Source: an uncultured Erythrobacter sp.
GTDB lineage: Bacteria > Pseudomonadota > Alphaproteobacteria > Sphingomonadales > Sphingomonadaceae
Assembly: GCA_937969505.1 (NCBI GenBank)
Contig: CALBWA010000031.1
Coordinates: forward strand, 1 to 64,000
Reading direction: 5' to 3'
Length of the DNA: 64,000 bases
Below, one piece after another: positions 8,213-19,466 of this stretch (position 1 is its first letter; every line of letters starts with the position of its first letter). The notes beneath the pieces were generated by a model that saw only the letters and a program-made list of their open reading frames with translations, had not been told where the DNA came from and did not search any database. Made by a program: the position numbers and the translations under genes.

Positions 8213-8821
8213 TCAGCGTGTGAATGTCAAAGTGAACGAGACCGGGACCACCGGGGTAATCGAAGGCAGGCCGGCAAGTTCTTGTAGCTCGGCAAGACCT
8301 TCGGTCAGCCCGAACTGCTCTGCATAAATTATGACCGGCACATTCGACACTGCGAGCACACGGTCGGCGCCTGCGCGTGTGACAGTCACTTCCGCCTGAA
8401 AAGGTGCTTCGACGCCTTTGATGCCAAGCGTCCCGTCGAATGTGGTTTGGACACTGTCGCCCACAGCCAGACCTTCGAATGCAGCAGGATCGATCTGCGC
8501 TGTTACGGTCGCAGCGGGATTGTCCGCAACAACGAAGAAAATGTCGCGCATGCGCTCGTCACGAATATCAACGCCGGTGGAAACGCTGGCAAGATCGATT
8601 GTGATTGTTGCCGCACCATCGGCTGCGAGGGAACCGGTCACATTCTTGAAGGAATTGACCTCAGCGATCTCGTCGGCCTTGATCGTGACGTAAGAAAGCT
8701 TGGACGCGTCGCTATCAACGGTCCACGCGCCCTCGGTCACAGCAGTTGGCTCGGCTGGAGCTTGAGCACAGGCAGCAAGCGAAAGCACGGCTGCGGCGGC
8801 GGCAATACGAAGGTACGTCAT
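8213..8821 (-). CDS. YceI-family lipoprotein
   Basis: A 202-residue YceI-domain protein with a signal peptide and lipobox (LSLAACAQ), so probably lipid-anchored in the envelope. The mature part begins with WTVDSDASKLSYVTIK and contains the family pattern of alternating strands, with IDLASVSTGVDIRDERMRDIFF. YceI proteins form a lipocalin-like barrel that binds long polyisoprenoid or fatty ligands. It is the first gene of the minus-strand run leading through the small membrane protein, the glycosylase, the EamA transporter and nth. There is a 3-base gap to the next gene. Confidence 0.88.
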   Translation of the reverse strand: MTYLRIAAAAAVLSLAACAQAPAEPTAVTEGAWTVDSDASKLSYVTIKADEIAEVNSFKNVTGSLAADGAATITIDLASVSTGVDIRDERMRDIFFVVADNPAATVTAQIDPAAFEGLAVGDSVQTTFDGTLGIKGVEAPFQAEVTVTRAGADRVLAVSNVPVIIYAEQFGLTEGLAELQELAGLPSITPVVPVSFTLTFTR

Positions 8822-8893
8822 GGTAGGGCTCCCGTCGGGAAATTGCGTTTGTGGTTAGCTACCAGAATGCTCGCAAGCGGCAAAGGTCGCCAC

Positions 8894-10468
8894 TTACTCC
8901 CATTCAATCGTGCCGGGCGGTTTCGACGTATAATCATATACGACGCGGTTGATGCCCTGTACTTCATTGACGATCCGGGTCGCGACCTGAGTGAGAAAAC
9001 CTGCATCAAACGGGTAGACATCCGCCGTCATACCATCGGTGCTGGTCACGGCACGCAGCCCGCATACGCTGTCATAGGTCCGGCCATCGCCCATAACGCC
9101 AACCGTTTTGACGGGGAGAAGCACGGCAAAGGCCTGCCAGATCGCGTCATAAAGGCCCGCATTGCGGATTTCTTCCAGATAGATCGCGTCGGCCTTGCGC
9201 AGGATATCGCAGCGCTCTTTCGTCACCTCGCCGGGGATACGGATGGCCAGGCCCGGCCCAGGGAAGGGGTGCCGGCCAACGAACATGTCCGGCAAACCAA
9301 GCTCTCTGCCGAGCTCGCGAACCTCGTCCTTGAACAGCTCGCGCAGCGGCTCGACAAGCTTCATGTTCATGCGTTCAGGCAGCCCGCCGACATTGTGGTG
9401 GCTCTTGATTGTCACGCTGGGTCCGCCGGTAAAGCTGACGCTTTCGATCACGTCCGGATAAAGCGTACCCTGTGCGAGGAAATCCGCACCGCCAATCTTT
9501 TTTGCCTCAGCCTCGAACACGTTGATAAATTCGCCGCCGATGAATTTGCGCTTCTTCTCAGGATCGGTCTGCCCTTCCAGACCCGCCATGAAGCGCTCTT
9601 CGGCATCAACCACGACCAATGGTATATTGTAGTGATCGCGGAACATCGTTTCGACCTGCTCGCGCTCGTTCAGGCGCAACAGGCCATGATCGACGAACAC
9701 GCAAGTCAGCTGTTCGCCGATGGCTTCGTGAATGAGGATCGCGGCCACCGATGAATCAACGCCGCCGGAAAGACCGCAAATCACCTTGCCTTTACCCACC
9801 TGGTCGCGGATTTCGCGAACCTTGGTTTCACGGTAGGCCGCCATCGACCAGTCGCCGGCCAGCCCGCACACATTGTGCACGAAATTGGCGAGCAATTTGC
9901 CGCCATCGGGCGTGTGGACCACTTCGGGGTGGAACTGAGTGCCGTAAAACTGGCGCTCCTCGTCCGCAATCACGGCGAAGGGCGCACCATCGCTGGTCGC
10001 GACAATTTCAAATCCGGGTGCAAACTGCGTTACCTTGTCACCGTGGCTCATCCAGACCTGGTGCCGCTCGCCCTGTTTCCAGAGGCCTTCGAACAACGCG
10101 CAGTCTTTTGTCACAGTCAGATAAGCGCGGCCAAACTCGCCGCCTTCACCGGTTTCATGGCCGGGGCGAACCTCGCCGCCTAGCTGCTGGCTCATGACCT
10201 GCTGGCCATAGCAGATGCCGAGAATTGGTACGCCTGCCTCAAAAAAGCTCTGCGGCGCACGGGGGCTGCCCGCATCGGGTACACTTGCCGGTGAACCCGA
10301 CAGAATGATGCCCTTTGGCTGCATCCTGCGAAACGCGTCTTCGGCCTGACTGAATGGGGCGATTTCTGAGTAGACCCCGGCCTCTCGCACACGGCGTGCA
10401 ATCAACTGGGTAACCTGACTGCCGAAATCGACGATGAGGATGGAATCGGTGATGTGATCTGCGCTCAT
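8894..10468 (-). CDS. guaA: GMP synthase (glutamine-hydrolysing)
   Basis: A 524-residue two-domain enzyme converting XMP to GMP with ATP and glutamine, the last step of guanine nucleotide synthesis. The N-terminal class I amidotransferase domain has LGICYGQQ with nucleophile Cys86 and the FHPEV His/Glu pair near residue 180. The ATP-pyrophosphatase domain has the P-loop GLSGGVDSS. The C-terminal dimerisation domain ends in [14 protein letters not shown], the normal GuaA terminus. Length is standard. It stands alone: 72 bases separate it from the YceI-like gene and its own 5' side faces the urcA gene. Confidence 0.97.
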   Translation of the reverse strand: MSADHITDSILIVDFGSQVTQLIARRVREAGVYSEIAPFSQAEDAFRRMQPKGIILSGSPASVPDAGSPRAPQSFFEAGVPILGICYGQQVMSQQLGGEVRPGHETGEGGEFGRAYLTVTKDCALFEGLWKQGERHQVWMSHGDKVTQFAPGFEIVATSDGAPFAVIADEERQFYGTQFHPEVVHTPDGGKLLANFVHNVCGLAGDWSMAAYRETKVREIRDQVGKGKVICGLSGGVDSSVAAILIHEAIGEQLTCVFVDHGLLRLNEREQVETMFRDHYNIPLVVVDAEERFMAGLEGQTDPEKKRKFIGGEFINVFEAEAKKIGGADFLAQGTLYPDVIESVSFTGGPSVTIKSHHNVGGLPERMNMKLVEPLRELFKDEVRELGRELGLPDMFVGRHPFPGPGLAIRIPGEVTKERCDILRKADAIYLEEIRNAGLYDAIWQAFAVLLPVKTVGVMGDGRTYDSVCGLRAVTSTDGMTADVYPFDAGFLTQVATRIVNEVQGINRVVYDYTSKPPGTIEWE

Positions 10469-10715
10469 GGCGGGGAGTTACGGAGCGCGCCCGCGCCTGT
10501 CCAGCATGCCGTAACGGCACTGCCGAAGGTTTCGACAGATATTGCATCGCACCATTGAAAGACGACGCATTTCCGGAAAGAATTTCAGTTTTGATTGGGA
10601 ACCGGTTTCCCATCTTCGCATTTGCACAATGATCTTGTGCACCGCACCAGATCGCAGTTTCACGCGTCACCTCTCCAACCGGCGCAATTATACTTCTGTC
10701 TAGGAGCATACCACT
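10469..10715. other. Divergent intergenic region guaA / urcA
   Basis: A 247-base stretch with no supported gene. It must hold the promoters of guaA (minus) and the UrcA-family gene (plus). A palindrome GGGAACCGGTTTCCC lies at about 10597-10611 and could be an operator. I did not recognise a purine box or other named site. Confidence 0.35.
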
Positions 10716-11042
10716 ATGCGTACCGTATTTTCCCTTCTCGCCCTGGCCGCGCTCAGCACCCCTGCGGCAATTGCCGCGCAATCCGGTGATGACCGGGTAA
10801 CCGTTCGAATTGACACTGCCGGTGTTGATCTCAACAGTGCAAAAGGCCGTGCCATCGTCGAAAAGCGCATCAACACAAGCATCAAAAAGGCGTGTACGCT
10901 CGAGGCGAATTCTCGCTACGGTTATGGCCGCGACATCGTTGACGATGCCTGCGTCGCCAATGCCCGCGCGCAGGCTTTCGCCGAAATTGCTCGGATCGCA
11001 GCGACGGAGGGCCGTTCTGGCGGTCAGGTCGCAGCAAACTAA
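10716..11042 (+). CDS. UrcA-family secreted protein
   Basis: A 108-residue protein with a Sec signal peptide (MRTVFSLLALAALSTPAAIAA) and a short mature domain with the UrcA pattern: VRIDTAGVDLNSAKGRAIVEKRI, then KACTLEAN and DDACVANARAQAFAEI. Two cysteines flank the middle and may form a disulfide. UrcA-family proteins are small periplasmic proteins common in Sphingomonadales and Caulobacterales, with no established function. An AGGAG ribosome-binding site lies 9 bases before the ATG. It appears to be monocistronic, followed by the long hairpin-rich intergenic region. Confidence 0.85.
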   Translation: MRTVFSLLALAALSTPAAIAAQSGDDRVTVRIDTAGVDLNSAKGRAIVEKRINTSIKKACTLEANSRYGYGRDIVDDACVANARAQAFAEIARIAATEGRSGGQVAAN

Positions 11043-11200
11043 ACAGGACAAGAGACCTCTTATCACACATTCGCCGGAGCGATCCGGCGGCTGTTGATGG
11101 GCGGGACCATGGGCGCCATGTAGATTATTGCATATTTTGCAATTACCTTACCGGTTTTGGCATTTGAGTTTCGTGCAATCGAACATCATATGGCGCGTGT

Positions 11201-11380
11201 CGGGCGGATGGCACCTCTCTCTCCTAGCCAAAGTCTGGCACCGTGCAGAAGCGGTTTCCCCAAGGAGCTGCCTCTGCCAGTCTGCTTGCCGCCGCAGGCA
11301 GCCGGATGCGGGCCTACGGCTCAGGTGTCTTCCAGGACCTGAGCATCAGGGCTCCATCACTGTAAAGGCGTGATCCCCCG
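11201..11380 (+). ncRNA. Candidate structured non-coding RNA (6S-like?)
   Basis: About 180 bases with dense pairing potential and no coding frame. CGGGCGGAT at 11201-11209 can close with ATCCCCCG at 11373-11380 with one bulge. Inside are GGAGC (about 11264) with GCTCC (about 11351), a CTGCCT/AGGCAG hairpin (about 11269-11302), and GCTCAGGT/ACCTGAGC with a 10-base loop (about 11319-11344). A possible promoter, TTGAGT then TCATAT 16 bases later, lies just upstream (11165-11192). A closing stem, open centre and terminal hairpins at this size resemble 6S RNA, but I cannot confirm a family match and the strand is uncertain. Confidence 0.35.
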
Positions 11381-11493
11381 CGCCGCGGCTGTCTAAGGCA
11401 AATCTCGCAAGCGAGCTTCGCGCATTCGGATGAGTGCGCTCGATTGAGGCTCGACGAAGGGATTATGGCTGCCCCCGCAGCCCAGCAGCGAGC

Positions 11494-11543
11494 GAGACGC
11501 GGCCACCCACTCTCCCCTCCCCCCTTGATGGTGGCCGCGTCTC
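11494..11543. repeat. 14-bp perfect inverted repeat with pyrimidine loop
   Basis: GAGACGCGGCCACC at 11494-11507 is exactly complementary to GGTGGCCGCGTCTC at 11530-11543. The 22-base loop is almost all C and T on the plus strand. No T-run follows on either strand, so it is not a standard intrinsic terminator. A smaller GGCTGC-CCCC-GCAGCC hairpin sits just before it at 11467-11482. Confidence 0.85.
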
Positions 11544-11705
11544 ATCCGCTCTTATCAATCGAAAAATGCGCTCACAGTCTTCGGTAACTTAATTACTGCT
11601 TTCCGTAACATTCTTCCAAGTGCGTTCGTATCTATACTCAGAAGCCCGGTGCAAATGTGGCGCCGGGAGGCCCTGAAGGCGGGGTTGAATTAGGAGTTAC
11701 GAATC

Positions 11706-11789
11706 ATGAATATCATTTCCGAAAAGCTTTTCGCTATCGCATTCGCCATCGGCATCAGCGCGGTATCGTTCAACACTCTGATCGTTTGA
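11706..11789 (+). CDS. 27-residue single-span membrane microprotein
   Basis: A short ORF: ATG at 11706, TGA at 11787-11789. The product starts MNIISEKLF and is otherwise almost wholly hydrophobic (AIAFAIGISAV, ending FNTLIV), enough for one membrane span. An AGGAG ribosome-binding site lies 8 bases before the ATG in an A/T-richer leader. Third positions are often G or C, though not uniformly. It is followed 11 bases later by a strong hairpin. No family is recognised. It could be a membrane microprotein or, less likely, a leader peptide. Coding status rests on the ribosome-binding site and composition only. Confidence 0.55.
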   Translation: MNIISEKLFAIAFAIGISAVSFNTLIV

Positions 11790-11800
11790 TCAGGAATCAG

Positions 11801-11838
11801 AGAGCGCGCGCTTGCTTCAGGCTTGCAAGCCGCGCTCT
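11801..11838. terminator. Long hairpin after microprotein ORF, end of ligase gene
   Basis: AGAGCGCG plus GCTTGC on the left pair with GCAAGC plus CGCGCTCT on the right, giving about 14 pairs with one bulged base. It overlaps the last codons of the minus-strand acyl-CoA synthetase gene and could serve both converging transcripts. No clear T-tract follows on either side. Confidence 0.5.
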
Positions 11839-13370
11839 TCTGCTTTCTCGCGCAGCTGGGTCTTTAGCAGCTTGCCGATATGGCTGCGCGGCATTTCATC
11901 GATTGCATAAAGCGCTGAAAGCCGCTGCGTTTTGCCCAAACGCGCGTTCACGGCCGCGTATATCTCATCAGGATCGCGGTGCTTCGCGTCCAGAACCACA
12001 AATCCTACCGGCGTCTCCCCCCATTGCCTTGAGGCGATGCCGACCACAGCCGCTTCCATAACGTCACTTTCTTTTATAAGCTCCGCTTCGAGATCGCTTG
12101 GATAGATGTTGAAGCCGCCGGATATGATCATGTCCTTGGCCCTGCCCACAAGCTCGACAAAGCCGTCCTCGTCAACTCTGCCGATATCGCCCATCCGCAT
12201 CCACACCTCTCCGGTTGCAGGATCGATCCACTGCGCATCGGCGGTTTTGTCAGGCTGGTTCTTGTAACCGCTCATCATGGTCTGCGACCTGCCGATCAGA
12301 TTGCCTGGAGTGCCGGCGGGCACCGGCCTGTCGTCATCGTCCAGCACTTTCAGTTCGCTACCCGGTGCAGGCCGCCCGACAGTGTGCAGCTTGTCCGGGA
12401 ATTCGTGGCATGAAAGCAGGCAGACCACACCGCCTTCTGTCATGGAGTAGATCTCGATCAGACTGCCCGGCATGCGGCGCAGCACTTGCGCTTTCAGTTC
12501 GGCAGAAAACGGCGCCGAAGTGCAGTATTTGAGCGCCAGGCTCGACAGATCGAAATCGCCAAACGCTGCGAAATCCATCAGCCGCTGATACTGGACCGGC
12601 ACCAGCATCGTTACCGTCGTTTGGTCGCTGTGCGCATGCTCCAGCCACTTCGCGCAGTCGAATTTGGCCATAATACGGACAGTGCCGCCTGCAAACAAAG
12701 GCGCCAGAAACGCAACCATTGTGGTGTTGGAATAAAGCGGTGTCGACGCGAGCGAGCGCACCGGCAGACCAGCCTCCAGATACGAAATTGCTGTAGTCCC
12801 AAATTGCCGCCAGCGCATTGTATGCGAATGCACGATGCCTTTGGGTATGCCGGTCGTACCGCTTGAATAGATGATGTTGAACGGGTCATCCGGCTGCGGC
12901 GCAAAGTCCGGCGCACGGGTTCCCGAAGGAGCCATCCACTCGTCAATATCGTCGAGCAGTACGTGCAGCATGTGCGGCAGGAAGTCCGGCCCAAGTTCGT
13001 GCGCCTTGGCTGCATCGATAAATAGGTGGGAAGCGCCCGAATCGCTTGCCATACCCTCAAGCTGTTCGCGCGTTGCGCTGGTCGTGAGCGGAGCAGCCAC
13101 CCCGCCTGCCCGCACCGCAGCAAGGAACACCAGCGCATAATTCACACTCGAATAGCCCAGTATGGCCACCGATTGCCCGCGTTTCAGCCCGGTTTCGATC
13201 ATGCGCGCGGCCAGCCGATCAACCTCATCGATCAGATCGGTCCAGGCAAGCGTGCGCGTGTCATCGACCAGCGCTATCTGATCGGGTTGCAGGCGCGACC
13301 AGTGCGCCAAAACCTCAGGAAAGGAGCCAAACGGCTGGGCTAGGGTCGTGATGATTTCTGCGCGCGTCAT
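11817..13370 (-). CDS. Acyl-CoA synthetase / AMP-dependent ligase
   Basis: A 517-residue ANL-superfamily adenylating enzyme that activates a carboxylic acid to its CoA thioester. Motifs in order: P-loop IIYSSGTTGIPKG near residue 175, the STPLYSNTTM segment, YSMTEGG, MGDIGRVDEDGF (ribose-binding Asp) and the hinge GRAKDMIISGGFNIYP. The C-terminal lysine motif is HIGKLLKTQLR. These are typical of medium/long-chain or aryl acyl-CoA ligases. The substrate cannot be named. It is monocistronic on the minus strand, divergent from gyrB with a gap of about 97 bases. Confidence 0.9.
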   Translation of the reverse strand: MTRAEIITTLAQPFGSFPEVLAHWSRLQPDQIALVDDTRTLAWTDLIDEVDRLAARMIETGLKRGQSVAILGYSSVNYALVFLAAVRAGGVAAPLTTSATREQLEGMASDSGASHLFIDAAKAHELGPDFLPHMLHVLLDDIDEWMAPSGTRAPDFAPQPDDPFNIIYSSGTTGIPKGIVHSHTMRWRQFGTTAISYLEAGLPVRSLASTPLYSNTTMVAFLAPLFAGGTVRIMAKFDCAKWLEHAHSDQTTVTMLVPVQYQRLMDFAAFGDFDLSSLALKYCTSAPFSAELKAQVLRRMPGSLIEIYSMTEGGVVCLLSCHEFPDKLHTVGRPAPGSELKVLDDDDRPVPAGTPGNLIGRSQTMMSGYKNQPDKTADAQWIDPATGEVWMRMGDIGRVDEDGFVELVGRAKDMIISGGFNIYPSDLEAELIKESDVMEAAVVGIASRQWGETPVGFVVLDAKHRDPDEIYAAVNARLGKTQRLSALYAIDEMPRSHIGKLLKTQLREKAEERGLQA

Positions 13371-13419
13371 AGGCGGCTGTCTTACCCCGCGACCCTACGG
13401 TGGAAAAGCCCCATGATAG

Positions 13420-15996
<2,577 letters not shown>

Positions 15997-16081
15997 TTTG
16001 CGCCGCGCTTTGTTATGACTGATGCTGAAATCGGGCCAAACCGCTTGATGTTTAGACCATAACATCCGACATCAACGGCAT

Positions 16082-17257
16082 ATGTCAGGTCAACCGCATC
16101 ACACAGAAGAGCTTCAGCACGGCAGCTTTCTGCTGATCCTTGCTGCAGTCACTTTCCTGTTCCTTTGGATTTCTTGGCCGTTCGCCACCCCGCTGCTGTG
16201 GTCCGCTCTCGCTGCGATCATGTTCCAGCCCTTGTACAAATGGGTCCTGGTGAAGGTGCGCGGACGGCGGAACCCGGCGGCGATCATAACGCTTTTGATC
16301 ATAACTCTTGCAGTAATCCTGCCTGCACTCTGGATCGGCACTCTCGTCGTGCGCGAGGCGCTCGATGTGATCGCGTCCCTGCAAGAAGATCCGATCGATC
16401 TCGCTGCATGGGCCAACCAGATTTACACTGCGTTGCCCGCGAGAGCGCAGGACATGATCGATGAAAGCGGCTGGACAGATATGACCGAGGCGCAGGGCCG
16501 CCTTGAGGAAATGCTGGGCGAAAGCGCGGGAATGCTGGCCAGCCAGGCCTTTTCGATCGGCAGCGGCGCGCTTAGCTTTTTTCTCAGTTTCGGCCTTGGC
16601 CTTTACGTACTTTATTTCCTGCTGCGCGACGGTTCGCGCATTGGTGAGACCATCCTCCATTCGGCGCCGGTTGAGCGGGAAATTTCCGACAGGCTGGCCG
16701 AGCGGTTCCTGGGCATCGTCCGCGCTGTGATCAAAGGATCCGGCGTGGTTGGGCTGGTTCAAGGGACACTGGGCGGTATCACAATGGCGATCGCAGGAGT
16801 TCCGTCGGCACTGCTCCTCGGCGTGCTGATGGCGATCCTCGCACTGATTCCGGCGGTTGGTACCGCCCTGGTCTGGGCGCCTGTCGGCATCTGGCTGCTT
16901 GTCAGCGGATCACTCTGGCAGGGCGTGTTTGTGCTGGGATCCGGCATCATCATCATCTCTTCTGCCGACAATGTCCTGCGCCCGATCCTTGTCGGGCGCG
17001 ACACCGGCATTCCCGATTGGATTATTCTGGTTACGACCCTCGGCGGCCTTTCAATTGCAGGGTTTTCCGGGATCGTTCTCGGTCCGCTTGCCGCCGGCCT
17101 GTTCCTTGCGAGCTGGTCAATCCTGCAAGAACAGCGGGCTGAGGATGAGGAAGCGGCAGCAAAATATCGCACCCGCGTGGGCGTGGACGGAAAAGCCCGG
17201 CCAGACAGTTTGGATGAGGAAGACCAAAACCCGGTGCCTCAGCATCAGGACGCCTGA
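16082..17257 (+). CDS. AI-2E family transporter (PerM-like)
   Basis: A 391-residue membrane protein with about eight hydrophobic segments. It shows family patterns such as SFFLSFGLGLYVLYFLLRDG, the long central GSGVVGLVQGTLGGI segment and the C-terminal VLGPLAAGLFLASW. The family includes exporters of the autoinducer AI-2 and Na+/H+ or Na+(Li+)/H+ antiporters, so the name is structural. The C-terminal tail of about 50 residues is polar and charged. It is followed by an M50 peptidase gene after only 2 bases, so the two are probably one transcript. Confidence 0.9.
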   Translation: MSGQPHHTEELQHGSFLLILAAVTFLFLWISWPFATPLLWSALAAIMFQPLYKWVLVKVRGRRNPAAIITLLIITLAVILPALWIGTLVVREALDVIASLQEDPIDLAAWANQIYTALPARAQDMIDESGWTDMTEAQGRLEEMLGESAGMLASQAFSIGSGALSFFLSFGLGLYVLYFLLRDGSRIGETILHSAPVEREISDRLAERFLGIVRAVIKGSGVVGLVQGTLGGITMAIAGVPSALLLGVLMAILALIPAVGTALVWAPVGIWLLVSGSLWQGVFVLGSGIIIISSADNVLRPILVGRDTGIPDWIILVTTLGGLSIAGFSGIVLGPLAAGLFLASWSILQEQRAEDEEAAAKYRTRVGVDGKARPDSLDEEDQNPVPQHQDA

Positions 17258-17259
17258 TC

Positions 17260-18033
17260 ATGCGACCCCTGGTTGAACCTGGCAGTCAGGCCGAGCAGGT
17301 CGGGCGGCTGCTGCTCGCAGGTGTCATCGTAATCTTCCTGCCTGCGCTCCCCTTCGGCAATTACCTGATCTACCCTTTTGTGATCCTAACGACCTGGTTT
17401 CATGAAATGGGCCATGGCCTGACCGCGCTCATGATGGGGCAGCAATTCGAAAGGCTGATGATCTATTCGACCGGCTCCGGCGTCGCGGAAAGCCTGATCG
17501 CGTCCGATGCCTCGGTGTTCACTCGCGCCGCCATTGCCGCAGGCGGGCCATTGGCGCCTACATTTACCGGCGCGCTGCTGATCATGGCGAGCGCGCACCG
17601 CAAGCTCTGGCGACCGGTATTGTGGGGCATGGCCGCTGCGATCCTGATTTCGGTGATCGTTTATGTCCGCTCGCCGGTGGGATACGCCGTCCTGCCGATG
17701 GTCGGAGCGTTTCTTGCCATTATCGCGTGGAAGGCGAAAGACGGGCTCGCCCGCTTTGCGCTCCAGTTCCTCGGCGTTTTGGCCGCGATGAGCATGCTGG
17801 CGGACTTCAACTACCTGTTCACCGAAGTCGCAATTATCGGTGGGCAGCAGATCCCATCCGACACAGGCCAGATCGAGGCCGCTCTTATTCTGCCGCACTG
17901 GTTCTGGGCTATCGCGATCACGCTGACATCTGCGCTGATGATCGGCGCAAGTCTGAAATATGCGCTGAGCGAGCGCAGATCCGGTCCCCGCCCGCCAAAG
18001 CGGCCGGATAATGTCCTGCAATTCAAGCGATGA
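17260..18033 (+). CDS. M50-family membrane metallopeptidase-like protein
   Basis: A 257-residue protein with about six hydrophobic segments and a membrane-embedded zinc site HEMGH near residue 47 in WFHEMGHGLTALMMG, the HExxH pattern of the M50 site-2 protease superfamily. A conserved GGPLAPTFTGAL segment follows. Members of this subgroup (M50B-like) are widespread but uncharacterised. It lacks a PDZ domain, unlike RseP. It starts 2 bases after the AI-2E transporter gene, suggesting co-translation. It is convergent with the TetR gene 6 bases away. Confidence 0.85.
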   Translation: MRPLVEPGSQAEQVGRLLLAGVIVIFLPALPFGNYLIYPFVILTTWFHEMGHGLTALMMGQQFERLMIYSTGSGVAESLIASDASVFTRAAIAAGGPLAPTFTGALLIMASAHRKLWRPVLWGMAAAILISVIVYVRSPVGYAVLPMVGAFLAIIAWKAKDGLARFALQFLGVLAAMSMLADFNYLFTEVAIIGGQQIPSDTGQIEAALILPHWFWAIAITLTSALMIGASLKYALSERRSGPRPPKRPDNVLQFKR

Positions 18034-18039
18034 GCGGCG

Positions 18040-18678
18040 TCAATCGGCTACGCGCAGCGTATTGATGCCGGAGGCTTCGCTGCCCGCTTCTGCAGACAAT
18101 CCGATAAAAATCGTATCAACGATCCGTGCGAGCTTTTGCTCTGTCAGCTTGTCACCAAGATGGATCAGCGCATCTGGCAATGTGTAGTTTGAAACCATCT
18201 GATTGATAAGCGACAGCGCCTCGTCAATCTCCAGACCGCCCAAATATCCTTCAGCCTGTGCCTGAACGATCAGCTCACACTGGTAATGGTCGGCAAGATC
18301 CACGTAGCTGCGCACGCGTTCAAAATTGGCCGCGCCCATTTCGCACAGGATAGTAAAATATTCCGGATCGTCCTGAAACCGATCGCGCGAGATGACAAAG
18401 CGCGTGCGGAAGAATTCGTACATCTTGCGCTGCGGCGGCAAGTCGGCTGCCAGGACTTGTTCCATTGCGTCCATATTCGGTCGCAGCCACAGCTGCGCCA
18501 CCGCATCGAACAGGTCGTCATAATCCTCGAACAGCTGATCAAAACGAGCGCGCGACAGGCCGCTTTCCGTGAAGGCAAGCTGATACGGTATTTCCGCCCC
18601 GCGATCCTTCACCAGATCAAGCACCATCTGCGCGATGCGCTCGCGCTCGTTATCTCGGACTTCCGGCGATAGTGCCAT
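18040..18678 (-). CDS. TetR-family transcriptional regulator
   Basis: A 212-residue TetR/AcrR-type repressor. The N-terminal HTH covers residues 10-60 (ERERIAQMVLDLVKDRG, then FTESGLSRARFDQLFEDYDDLFDAVA). The C-terminal ligand-binding half is all-helical with no family-specific mark I can name. The neighbours are an M50 peptidase gene (convergent) and an acyltransferase gene (same strand, 99 bases upstream), so targets are unclear. Autoregulation is likely from the promoter region at 18679-18777. Confidence 0.85.
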   Translation of the reverse strand: MALSPEVRDNERERIAQMVLDLVKDRGAEIPYQLAFTESGLSRARFDQLFEDYDDLFDAVAQLWLRPNMDAMEQVLAADLPPQRKMYEFFRTRFVISRDRFQDDPEYFTILCEMGAANFERVRSYVDLADHYQCELIVQAQAEGYLGGLEIDEALSLINQMVSNYTLPDALIHLGDKLTEQKLARIVDTIFIGLSAEAGSEASGINTLRVAD

Positions 18679-18777
18679 GGGCGGGGACCTCCTGAACGAG
18701 AGGCTACATAGGGGCCGAATGCCGCCGCTTAAAGACGCAAGTTGGAATTTAGTGTTGCAGCAGACGCAACCTGCCCG

Positions 18778-19407
18778 TCACACGTCGTTTTTGCCGGCGA
18801 TTATATCGCGGGCCTGCTGCTCCAGTACTTTGTAGCGATCAAGATCAGGGATCTTCGAGCGGAACCATTCGGCGATCCTGAGCAGATCCTCACCGTAATT
18901 GCCTGTCGGCATCATGGGTGGGCTGAACCCGATTGTGCGTTTCGCATTGTCTGCGTAAGCCAGCACGATCGGAACCCCGGCCGCCTGAGCGATGTTGTAA
19001 AAGCCGGACTTCCACTTGCCATCAGAACTGCGCGTGCCTTCGCAAGCGATCACAAGGTTCAGTTCGTCCCGGCTTTCAAATTCTTGTTTGAGTTGCTCAA
19101 TCGTACCGCCCTTTTTGGACCGATCCACCCCGATACCGCCCATATCGAGCATGAAGTTGCGCATCATGCCCTGAAACAGAGTGTGCTTGCCCATGAAATT
19201 GGGCTGGACCTTTTCCTTATGCGTAGCCCCGGCGAAGAACACAAAGTCCCAATTGGAGGTGTGCGGCGCGCCAGCGATCACATATTTCTTGATGCTCTTG
19301 GGCAGCGAGCCCTCAATCTTCCAGCCCTTCCATGCGTAGATCCAAATGATGATCCGGCGTACGATGCGCGATAGCAGGGTGGGTTTGCGGGTCGGTTTGT
19401 CAGGCAA
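18778..19407 (-). CDS. 1-acylglycerol-3-phosphate acyltransferase-like protein
   Basis: A 209-residue PlsC-superfamily acyltransferase. It has the HX4D catalytic motif as HTSNWD near residue 51, the substrate motif EGTR near residue 120, and VPIVLAYADN downstream, as in small bacterial lysophospholipid acyltransferases. The start is a TTG at 19407 with a GGAGAG ribosome-binding site 8 bases away. An amphipathic N-terminal stretch (LSRIVRRIIIWIYAWKGW) may anchor it to the membrane. It lies 59 bases downstream of the mccB-coupled gene and could be part of that transcript. It is likely to act in phospholipid acyl transfer; the acceptor is unknown. Confidence 0.85.
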   Translation of the reverse strand: MPDKPTRKPTLLSRIVRRIIIWIYAWKGWKIEGSLPKSIKKYVIAGAPHTSNWDFVFFAGATHKEKVQPNFMGKHTLFQGMMRNFMLDMGGIGVDRSKKGGTIEQLKQEFESRDELNLVIACEGTRSSDGKWKSGFYNIAQAAGVPIVLAYADNAKRTIGFSPPMMPTGNYGEDLLRIAEWFRSKIPDLDRYKVLEQQARDIIAGKNDV

Positions 19408-19466
19408 GCGTGTCTCTCCGTTAGTGACGCACTAGCAGTTACGTAACGGAAAGCGAGAGTTTTGGT

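Noticed and set aside
8447-9754. 435-residue plus-strand open frame over guaA
   Set aside because: Antisense shadow of guaA with low-complexity composition and no family pattern.
10597-10611. Palindrome GGGAACCGGTTTCCC as a general stress (EcfG) promoter
   Set aside because: GGAAC is present but no CGTT lies 16-17 bases downstream, so the -10 element is missing.
11201-11560. rnpB, SRP RNA or two-piece tmRNA in the hairpin-rich region
   Set aside because: None of their diagnostic sequences (RNase P GAGGAAAGTC core, SRP GGAAG...AGCA loop, tmRNA tag codons) is visible on either strand.
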